DNA of 7,747 nucleotides from an uncultured Bacilli bacterium. Its GTDB lineage: Bacteria; Bacillota_I; Bacilli_A; RF39; UBA660. Below are positions 1-5,630 of this stretch, piece after piece. A program made the translations under genes and the position numbers. Under the pieces are notes generated by a model, which searched no databases, had not been told where the DNA came from, and saw only the letters and a program-made list of their open reading frames with translations. The first letter of the stretch is position 1. Every line of letters begins with the position of its first letter. The stretch lies in contig CANROR010000054.1 in the NCBI GenBank assembly GCA_947632275.1, positions 1 to 7,747 on the forward strand, in the 5' to 3' direction.

Positions 1-681
1 AGCTTTCGTTGTTGTTATTTTTTCACATTGTTTACTTTCGTTATTATATGTAAAACCTTCAGTTTGACAAGTATTTGTTACTTCTTTCGTATCTGTTATT
101 GTACATTTAGAACCATTTAATTTTCCTTTTTCACAAGTATAGGTTGTTTTAGTTTTACTGGTTTTATAACATTTGCCATCTACTTCTTTGGTGCCACTTG
201 GACAAACTAATCTTCCTTTAGCTTCCGCGGTAGTTTCATAGCAACCTTCAGTTGGACCATCTGTACAAATTCTAATCACACAAGTATAACCTTCAACTCT
301 TAAAGCTTGATAATACCAACCATTACTTTCTTGATGTTGCGTATAACTTTCTACACAATAATTTTCTAGTTGTTTTTCTACTGCTGTCTTACTTAGACAA
401 ATACTACCACTTAAAGTATAACCATCGCTACAACTTTTGGTAGCTTTGGCTTTAGCAGTCGTTGTTTTAACACATTTACCATCTGTTAATTTATAATCTT
501 TATCACATGTTGGCGTTACTTCTTCTGTTTCGACAACTTCACAATTTTCACCATTTAAGGTTCCGGTTTCACAATAATATTCTTTTTGAGCTTCCTTACT
601 TTCACTGGCCGTTTCATTGCCGCAACCGGTTATGCTTAAAACAAGCATACTACTTAATAAAATGCTTAAAAATTTTTTCAT
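1..681 (-). CDS. Cysteine-rich repeat lipoprotein, copy 1 (3' end cut by window edge)
   Basis: Read directly from the minus strand: an ATG at 681-679 opens 227 codons that run off the window with no stop. The second copy ends four codons after the matching point (Leu-Glu-Lys-stop), so only a few codons are probably missing. Residues 1-19 form a short lipoprotein signal peptide (MKK start, hydrophobic core) ending in the lipobox ITGC, with Cys20 as the predicted lipidated residue. The mature part has 16 cysteines, mostly in paired Cx9-13C units with an N/D-G before the second Cys (37-47, 59-70, 84-95, 160-171, 183-193, 205-219), plus a central group at 109, 134, 139 and 147. The protein is probably exported, anchored on the outer membrane face and disulfide-bonded or metal-binding; the function is unknown and I do not recognise a named family. 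The weak Shine-Dalgarno (AGAAAGTGAG) and 22-base gap suggest co-transcription with copy 2. Confidence 0.85.
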   Translation of the reverse strand, partial: MKKFLSILLSSMLVLSITGCGNETASESKEAQKEYYCETGTLNGENCEVVETEEVTPTCDKDYKLTDGKCVKTTTAKAKATKSCSDGYTLSGSICLSKTAVEKQLENYCVESYTQHQESNGWYYQALRVEGYTCVIRICTDGPTEGCYETTAEAKGRLVCPSGTKEVDGKCYKTSKTKTTYTCEKGKLNGSKCTITDTKEVTNTCQTEGFTYNNESKQCEKITTTKA

Positions 682-703
682 AAACTTTTCTCACTTTCTA
701 AAT

Positions 704-1405
704 TTATTTTTCTAAAGCTTTCGTTGTTGTTATTTTTTCACATTGTTTACTTTCGTTATTATATGTAAAACCTTCAGTTTGACAAGTATTAGTTACTTCT
801 TTGGTATCTGTGATTGTACACTTAGAACCATTTAATTTTCCTTTTTCACAAGAATATGTTGTTTTGACTTTACTTGTCTTATAACATTTGCCATCTACTT
901 CTTTGGTGCCACTTGGACAACCTAATTCATAAATAGGTTCAACATAATCTTCGTAACAATCTTTACCATCAGCGGTTTTACAAATTTGAACAATACATTT
1001 ATGATCTTCCGCGCGAACTGAACGATAATAATAATTTCGTTCCGCATCATAACTAAATTCTTTATTAATGCCACCACGACATGCAGGAATTAAATCACGA
1101 TCGGTTCCGGTTTTACTTAAACAACTACCATTTTTAAGCTCATAACCATCGCTACAAGTTTTAGTAGCTTTGGCTTTAGCTGTCGTTGTTTTAACGCATT
1201 TACCATCCGTTAGTTTATAATCTTTATCACATGTTGGCGTTACTTCTTCTGCTTCGACAACTTCACAATTTTCACCATTTAAGGTTCCGGTTTCACAATA
1301 ATATTCTTTTGGTTTTTCTTCATTTTCTTTGGCTACCTCATTACCACAACCGGTTACGCTTAAAACTAGCATACAACTTAATAAAATACTTAAAACTTTT
1401 TTCAA
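704..1405 (-). CDS. Cysteine-rich repeat lipoprotein, copy 2
   Basis: This is a 233-residue secreted lipoprotein of unknown function, upstream partner of the paralogue that follows it. The start is taken as TTG at 1405-1403, not the GTG at 1414. The GTG overlaps the AAGGAG Shine-Dalgarno itself, whereas TTG lies 8 bases after it and gives an MKK-type N-terminus aligned with the ATG start of copy 1. The signal peptide covers residues 1-19, the lipobox is VTGC and Cys20 is the lipid site. Six Cx9-13C units are visible: 37-47, 59-70, 84-95, 163-174, 186-196 and 208-222. Four central cysteines are at 109, 137, 142 and 150. Residues 32-87 and 163 onward are almost identical to copy 1, while about 100-162 differ strongly and carry a 3-residue insertion. 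The units may bind a ligand or stack as small disulfide modules; that is inference. The stop is TAA at 706-704 and no hairpin follows. Confidence 0.88.
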   Translation of the reverse strand: MKKVLSILLSCMLVLSVTGCGNEVAKENEEKPKEYYCETGTLNGENCEVVEAEEVTPTCDKDYKLTDGKCVKTTTAKAKATKTCSDGYELKNGSCLSKTGTDRDLIPACRGGINKEFSYDAERNYYYRSVRAEDHKCIVQICKTADGKDCYEDYVEPIYELGCPSGTKEVDGKCYKTSKVKTTYSCEKGKLNGSKCTITDTKEVTNTCQTEGFTYNNESKQCEKITTTKALEK

Positions 1406-1413
1406 AAAACTCA

Positions 1414-1419
1414 CTCCTT
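1414..1419 (-). promoter_or_regulatory. Shine-Dalgarno site that fixes a TTG start for lipoprotein copy 2
   Basis: On the minus strand the sequence reads GAAGGAGTGAG followed by TTTTTTG. The AAGGAG core lies 8 bases before the TTG at 1405. It overlaps the GTG at 1414-1412, which therefore cannot be the initiator served by this site. Confidence 0.75.
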
Positions 1420-1430
1420 CATTACCATTT

Positions 1431-1460
1431 ATTATATTTTATAACGTTAAAATATGTCAA
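1431..1460 (-). promoter_or_regulatory. Consensus sigma-A promoter for the lipoprotein pair
   Basis: On the minus strand there is a perfect -35 box TTGACA (1460-1455), an 18-base spacer and a perfect -10 box TATAAT (1436-1431). The expected transcription start is near 1424. This leaves a leader of about 19 bases that just contains the Shine-Dalgarno. Both hexamers are full matches, so the pair is probably strongly transcribed unless repressed. Confidence 0.8.
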
Positions 1461-1462
1461 TT

Positions 1463-1474
1463 GTAAATATTTAC
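1463..1474. promoter_or_regulatory. 12-bp perfect palindrome next to the -35 box, possible operator
   Basis: GTAAATATTTAC is a perfect dyad ending two bases from the -35 box of the lipoprotein promoter. The position suits an activator or repressor site. In such A+T-rich DNA a 12-bp palindrome may occur by chance, and I do not match it to a known regulator. Confidence 0.3.
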
Positions 1475-1629
1475 GACACTAAATAAATATTAAAGTTAAA
1501 ATTTAAGCTTGTTATAAATCGTACAAAATTGGCAAAAAATATAAAAAAGTATTATGTAGAGTACAAAATTAATTTTTCAAAAATACTAATTCGCTTTCTA
1601 AATGGCAACGCGATTATCCAAAACTTACC
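1475..1629. other. Non-coding spacer with a direct repeat, no terminator seen
   Basis: No gene is supported here on either strand. The 10-mer GTACAAAATT occurs at 1521-1530 and again at 1561-1570, 40 bases apart, and a small A+T palindrome (AAAATTAATTTT) lies at 1565-1576. I found no convincing stem plus U-tract after the membrane-protein gene that ends at 1630. Some read-through toward the lipoproteins is therefore possible. Confidence 0.4.
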
Positions 1630-2286
1630 CTATTCATGTTTAAAAGGATTAATAATTTTAAATTTAGGATAAGCATTTTTAATATGGCGATAAAGAATGG
1701 TATTTTTTTCTAACCAAGCATCGACTTTTTTCCGAATAAGTTCGGTATTATCAACGCGATGTTTTTTAATTTCATCTTTAATTTTATACATAATATTAAA
1801 GGAAATGGCGTTATCAACTAAATAAATTACCAGTAATATTAAAGCTAAAATAATTCGCATAGATGCCGGAATCATTAAGACTAATTTTAAAAAGAAAGGA
1901 TTAACAAAATAAATAATGGTTGTACCAAGGATACCAAAAGGTAACATCGTTTCTAAACAAATTCGCCCATTGATATTAAATTTCCGATGCGAATAATCCC
2001 ACCATCTAGCTTTAAATAATTTTTCCATAAAGTACGAAGTAAAATATTCTAAAACCGAACATATCAAGATGGATTTTAGAAATACGCCTAAAAAATCATG
2101 AGTGTTATTGCCAATTAAAAAGATAATACCTAAAACCCCATAACCATAAATAGGACAAATAGGCCCAATTAGAAAGCCGCGGTTAACAAATCTTTTTAAT
2201 TCTACTAGCTTACATGTTACTTCTAGTAACCAACCTAAAAATGCATATATAATAAATAAAAGAAAATACACTGCCAATTGTTCCAT
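1630..2286 (-). CDS. CmpB/DUF1113-type multi-pass membrane protein (putative ABC-transporter type IV family)
   Basis: This 218-residue integral membrane protein fits the family known as ABC_trans_CmpB / DUF1113 (Pfam PF06541), recognised from motif memory. Its biochemical role is not established despite the transporter label. Visible features in order: TM1 about 4-22 containing FLGWLLEV; the loop FVNRGFL (33-39) with GPICPIYG (41-48); TM2 about 46-60; TM3 about 65-86 running into LEYFTSYFMEKLF; a conserved segment with ARWWDYS (93-99) and KFNINGRICLE (102-112); TM4 about 112-130; TM5 about 144-160. A charged tail of about 50 residues follows and is probably cytoplasmic. ATG at 2286 is supported by GAGG six bases upstream, and the stop is TAG. 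It is divergent from the large ABC protein, with about 150 bases between the start codons. A functional link to that transporter is possible but not shown. Confidence 0.85.
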   Translation of the reverse strand: MEQLAVYFLLFIIYAFLGWLLEVTCKLVELKRFVNRGFLIGPICPIYGYGVLGIIFLIGNNTHDFLGVFLKSILICSVLEYFTSYFMEKLFKARWWDYSHRKFNINGRICLETMLPFGILGTTIIYFVNPFFLKLVLMIPASMRIILALILLVIYLVDNAISFNIMYKIKDEIKKHRVDNTELIRKKVDAWLEKNTILYRHIKNAYPKFKIINPFKHE

Positions 2287-2302
2287 TTTCTACCTCAAAA
2301 AT

Positions 2303-2311
2303 ATTATAGCA
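2303..2311 (-). promoter_or_regulatory. Extended -10 promoter for the CmpB-type gene
   Basis: The minus strand reads TGCTATAAT, an exact TGn-TATAAT extended -10 element. No good -35 box lies 16-18 bases upstream, which is typical of extended -10 promoters. The expected start is near 2296, giving a very short leader that still contains the GAGG ribosome site. Confidence 0.6.
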
Positions 2312-2322
2312 CCTTATGCTAT
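2306..2322. promoter_or_regulatory. Inverted repeat overlapping the -10 box, possible operator
   Basis: ATAGCA (2306-2311) and TGCTAT (2317-2322) form exact 6-bp arms around a 5-base centre. The left arm lies within the extended -10 box of the CmpB-type gene, where a bound repressor would block polymerase. There is no U-tract, so it does not look like a terminator. Confidence 0.35.
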
Positions 2323-2343
2323 TGAATAAAAATACTATTTTTA

Positions 2344-2366
2344 ATGAAAAAATGAAATTTTTTCAT
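2344..2366. promoter_or_regulatory. 9-bp inverted repeat in the divergent promoter region
   Basis: ATGAAAAAA (2344-2352) and TTTTTTCAT (2358-2366) are exact inverted arms with a 5-base centre. The right arm covers the candidate -35 box of the ABC gene. It could be an operator. As RNA it would form a weak A-U hairpin, so a leaky terminator cannot be excluded, but no gene runs into it from either side. Confidence 0.35.
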
Positions 2367-2393
2367 AATAATATCACAATTTTATATTATAAT
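2360..2393 (+). promoter_or_regulatory. Candidate promoter for the ABC ATPase-permease gene
   Basis: The best pairing is TTTTCA (2360-2365), 17 bases, TATATT (2383-2388). A perfect TATAAT also occurs at 2388-2393, but without a good -35 box. Either would start transcription near 2395-2400. That places the upstream TTG at 2393 outside the transcript and supports the ATG at 2438. Confidence 0.4.
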
Positions 2394-2420
2394 TGTTGTG
2401 TATACATTTAGAAAAGTTAA

Positions 2421-2430
2421 AAGGCAGGCG
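2421..2430 (+). promoter_or_regulatory. Imperfect Shine-Dalgarno for the ABC gene start at 2438
   Basis: AAGGCAGGCG resembles an AAGGAGGTG site interrupted by one C, and its last G lies seven bases before ATG 2438. No comparable site precedes the in-frame TTG at 2393. Confidence 0.5.
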
Positions 2431-2437
2431 ATACTCC

Positions 2438-5400
2438 ATGTTAGAAATTAAAAATATCAAAAAAGAATATAGTACGGATGGCTTTACTCAAAAAGCTTTA
2501 GATGGCGTCAGTGTTAATTTTCGCAAGTGTGAATTTGCCAGTATCTTAGGGCCTTCGGGCAGTGGGAAAACAACTTTTTTAAATATTATTGGCGGTCTTG
2601 ATCATTATGATTCGGGAGACCTTATTATTAACGAATTAAGTACCAAGAAATTTAAGGATGCTGATTGGGATAGTTATCGTAATCATCGCATTGGTTTTGT
2701 TTTTCAAAGTTATAATTTAATTTCGCATCAAACGGTTTTAGCCAATGTTAAACTTGCCTTAACTTTGTCAGGAATTTCTAAAAAGGAAGCAACCGAAAGA
2801 GCCAAAGCGGCTTTAAAACAAGTAGGCCTTGAACAACATATGAATAAACGACCTAATCAACTTTCGGGTGGTCAAATGCAAAGAGTGGCTATTGCCCGAG
2901 CTTTAGTTAATAATCCCGAAATCATTTTAGCCGATGAACCCACAGGGGCCTTAGATAGTGAAACTAGTATTCAAATAATGAAAATTTTAAAAAATATTTC
3001 TAAAGAAAAATTAGTTATCATGGTTACCCATAATCCCGATTTAGCGCAAGAATATTCGACGCGGATTATTAACTTAAAAGATGGTAAAATTACTTCGGAT
3101 TCCAATCCCTATGATGGCAAAATTGATACTAGTGAAGATCAAGAGTTAAATAAAAAAAATAAACATAAAACGAAATTAAAATTTTTAACCGCTTTAAGTT
3201 TATCCTTTAACAATTTAATGACGAAAAAAGCGCGAACGATTTTAGTAGCGCTTGCCGGTTCGATTGGGATCATTGGTATCGCTTTAATTATGTCAGTTTC
3301 GACCGGTTTTCAAAATTATGTTGATTCTATCCAAGAAGAAACCTTAACTAGTTATCCTTTAAGTATTTTTCAAGAATCCGGCGATTTAACAAGTCTTCTT
3401 CTATCCATGCAATCGGAAGGTAATAATGAAGAAACTGGGAAAATAGTCGAACAACAAAATATTACCAATATGTTATCAAGTATCAGTACCAATGATTTAA
3501 AAAGTTTTAAAAAATATTTAGAACAAAATTATAGGGAAGTGCAAAATGATATCACTAATATTAAATATGCGTACAGTGTTGCTCCAAATATCTACACTGT
3601 TGATGTAACTAACAATATTGTAAAACTTAATCCTAGTTCTTTACTTACTAATATGATGGGTTCTAGTACCATGTTATCCGCTTCTTCTTTTTCTTCTGTT
3701 TATTCGGAAATGGTCGATAATACTAAAGACATTGAAGAACAATATCAAGTTCTTGCCGGCCGTTATCCTAAGAATTATGATGAAGCCATTATTGTTTTAT
3801 CGAGTAAAAATGAAATTTCGGATTTATTAGTTTATTCTTTGGGTCTAAGAGATAATGCCGAACTTACGGAAATGATTACTAATATTATGAATGGTAAAGG
3901 CACTGACATCAACCATGAACCTTTAACTTTTACTTATGATGATTTAATGAATATTGACCTAAGAGTAATAATGCCAACCGATTTATATAAATATAATGCC
4001 AAATATGATATTTATGAAGATATGAGTGCTAATAAAGATGCCTTACAAAAAGTTTATGATAAAGCGATCAAATTAAAAATCGTTGGTATTATTTCGCCGA
4101 AAGAAGGGAGTATGGCCTCTCTTGCCTTAAATCCCGGCATTAACTATACTTCGGCTTTAACCAAACATATTATTGACTATGCTAAAGAGCAAGAAATTGT
4201 CAAAAAACAAATAGCTAATGAAGATGTAGATATTTTCTCGGGCAAAGAATTCACTGATAAAAATAATAATTTTGATTTTGATTTACAAGATTTAATTGAA
4301 ATAGATAAAGAAAAGTTACAAAGTGCCTTTAATATAAATATTGATTCAAAAACAATGCAAAAACAAACCGAAAGTTCAATGCAAGAAATTGCGAAAGCTA
4401 TTACGACTGATGTAAGTCCGGCCCAACAATTACTACTTACCAATTTAAATGAATTTACCAGTGGCATTTTTACCTCTATTAATGGCGAATTTAGTTTAAA
4501 TGATATTGATACGATAGTTAATAATTATTTAAATAGTGTTGATGCTAAACTGGTCGATATGGAAAAAAATTATGTTATCCCGAAAGACACTTTTAAAACA
4601 ACTTATGCCGGTTTATTAAAAACTTTACTTCAAGCTTATATTACGGCATACAATGCTTCCCTTGCTTTAACTAATCCGGCCTTTACGCCAAACGTCGAAA
4701 ATCCTAAAGCTATCGTGGTTGATCAGATTAAAGAGGCCGTCCTAAAAGAATATTTAGATAATTCGGCAATCAGTGGCACTATGGAAAAAATGGCTCGAGC
4801 CATGACTGAAACCGTAATGCAAAAAACAATCCTAACCAAAGTTGGTGAAATTACCACGAATTTTTCGAAAGCCATGGCTTCATCTTTTAATGTTGATGAG
4901 CAAAAAATTGCTTCGGCTTTCAAATTAAAATACACTGAAGAAGAATTAACGCGAATTATTTCGGCGATGATGAGTCCCGAAGAAGCTAGTGCGACTTCAA
5001 ATTTAGTATCATTAGGTTATCAAGACTTAGAAGAACCAACGCGTATCTCTTTCTATTTTAATAGTTTTGATGGTAAAGAACATTTTCTCGACTTTTTAGA
5101 TAATTATAACGATAACGCCACCGAAGAACAAAAAATTAATTATAGTGATACTACAGGCATTTTAATGAGTTCAGTAAAAACAATTGTTAATGCGGTAAGT
5201 TATGTGTTAATTGCTTTTGTTTCTATCTCTCTAGTCGTATCGAGTATTATGATTGGCGTTATTACTTATATTTCCGTTTATGAAAGAACGAAAGAAATTG
5301 GTATTCTGCGCGCCATTGGGGCATCCAAACGCAATGTTTCCTCCATCTTTAATGCCGAAACCTTTATTATTGGTCTTTTATCCGGAATCTTAGGAATTGG

Positions 5401-5599
5401 TATATCTTATGCTTTAATTCCGATTATCAATTCTGTTCTCCATCACTTCACTGGCAATATTCCTCTATCGGCATCTTTAGCTATTGATAAAGCTTTAATC
5501 TTAATAATTTTAAGTATTATCTTAACTTTAATCGGCGGCATTATTCCGGCCCGAGCCGCTTCCAAAAAAGATCCGGTAGAATCACTTCGAACTGAATAA
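2438..5599 (+). CDS. Fused ABC ATPase-FtsX-type permease with giant extracytoplasmic domain
   Basis: This 1053-residue protein has MacB/LolD-like exporter architecture. The N-terminal ATPase carries Walker A GPSGSGKTT (38-46), Q-loop Gln90, signature LSGGQ (142-146), Walker B IILADE (162-167) with catalytic Glu167, D-loop ALD (171-173) and switch His198. A charged linker follows, then TM1 about 266-287. An outer domain of about 620 residues, rich in predicted helices, contains an EF-hand-like loop at 607-618. The FtsX-type C-terminus has TM2 about 917-945, the coupling segment YERTKEIGILRAIGAS (948-963), TM3 about 976-997, TM4 about 1018-1037 and the ending PARAASKKDPVESLRTE. Such proteins usually form homodimers and either drive mechanotransmission or export lipids, peptides or drugs, rather than classical import. 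The substrate here is unknown. It has its own promoter region and no adjacent two-component system. ATG 2438 is preferred over TTG 2393 because ABC domains of this family begin MLEIKNI. Confidence 0.92.
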   Translation: MLEIKNIKKEYSTDGFTQKALDGVSVNFRKCEFASILGPSGSGKTTFLNIIGGLDHYDSGDLIINELSTKKFKDADWDSYRNHRIGFVFQSYNLISHQTVLANVKLALTLSGISKKEATERAKAALKQVGLEQHMNKRPNQLSGGQMQRVAIARALVNNPEIILADEPTGALDSETSIQIMKILKNISKEKLVIMVTHNPDLAQEYSTRIINLKDGKITSDSNPYDGKIDTSEDQELNKKNKHKTKLKFLTALSLSFNNLMTKKARTILVALAGSIGIIGIALIMSVSTGFQNYVDSIQEETLTSYPLSIFQESGDLTSLLLSMQSEGNNEETGKIVEQQNITNMLSSISTNDLKSFKKYLEQNYREVQNDITNIKYAYSVAPNIYTVDVTNNIVKLNPSSLLTNMMGSSTMLSASSFSSVYSEMVDNTKDIEEQYQVLAGRYPKNYDEAIIVLSSKNEISDLLVYSLGLRDNAELTEMITNIMNGKGTDINHEPLTFTYDDLMNIDLRVIMPTDLYKYNAKYDIYEDMSANKDALQKVYDKAIKLKIVGIISPKEGSMASLALNPGINYTSALTKHIIDYAKEQEIVKKQIANEDVDIFSGKEFTDKNNNFDFDLQDLIEIDKEKLQSAFNINIDSKTMQKQTESSMQEIAKAITTDVSPAQQLLLTNLNEFTSGIFTSINGEFSLNDIDTIVNNYLNSVDAKLVDMEKNYVIPKDTFKTTYAGLLKTLLQAYITAYNASLALTNPAFTPNVENPKAIVVDQIKEAVLKEYLDNSAISGTMEKMARAMTETVMQKTILTKVGEITTNFSKAMASSFNVDEQKIASAFKLKYTEEELTRIISAMMSPEEASATSNLVSLGYQDLEEPTRISFYFNSFDGKEHFLDFLDNYNDNATEEQKINYSDTTGILMSSVKTIVNAVSYVLIAFVSISLVVSSIMIGVITYISVYERTKEIGILRAIGASKRNVSSIFNAETFIIGLLSGILGIGISYALIPIINSVLHHFTGNIPLSASLAIDKALILIILSIILTLIGGIIPARAASKKDPVESLRTE

Positions 5600-5630
5600 A
5601 AAATATTGTTCCTTACGAGCAATATTTTTT
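5598..5630. terminator. Bidirectional Rho-independent terminator between convergent genes
   Basis: The left arm AAAAAATATTGTTC (5598-5611) pairs with GAGCAATATTTTTT (5617-5630), 14 pairs with one G-U, around a 5-base loop. The outer A/T runs supply a U-tract in both directions, so it can end the ABC transcript and the metallopeptidase transcript. The arms begin inside both stop codons (5597-5599 plus, 5631-5629 minus). Confidence 0.85.

Larger units (their letters stand above)
1..1405 (-). repeat. Tandem gene duplication, about 715-724 bases per unit
   Basis: Positions 1-201 match 716-916 (offset 715) with about ten mismatches. Positions 421-596 match 1145-1320 (offset 724) with about eight. 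The signal-peptide segment 629-680 matches 1353-1404. Between these blocks (about 205-400 and 920-1125) the two units are clearly related only in protein alignment. The change of offset from 715 to 724 is the three-codon insertion in copy 2. The promoter upstream of copy 2 was not copied in front of copy 1. Counts were made by eye. Confidence 0.9.

Noticed and set aside
1..1405. CRISPR array or mobile element as the cause of the repeats
   Set aside because: The repeats are long, coding and in frame, with no short regular repeat-spacer pattern, no terminal inverted repeats and no transposase.
1231..1482. 83-codon open frame on the plus strand, rich in Leu and His
   Set aside because: It lies antisense over the well-supported lipoprotein gene and its promoter. 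The Leu/His/Arg bias is what reversed Lys/Glu/Thr-rich coding gives, and there is no good ribosome site.
1529..1558. Plus-strand promoter TTGGCA-18-TATGTA
   Set aside because: No plus-strand gene follows before the antisense lipoprotein region, and the -10 box is poor.
2393..2437. Upstream TTG start adding 15 residues to the ABC protein
   Set aside because: It overlaps the candidate -10 box and has no ribosome site. The added residues are not part of the ABC fold, and ATG 2438 gives the usual start.
4177..4467. 96-codon open frame on the minus strand
   Set aside because: It is wholly inside the ABC ectodomain coding sequence, with Ser/Cys/Phe-rich antisense composition and no separate signals.
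4723..4935. 70-codon open frame on the minus strand
   Set aside because: It is wholly antisense inside the ABC gene and resembles no family.
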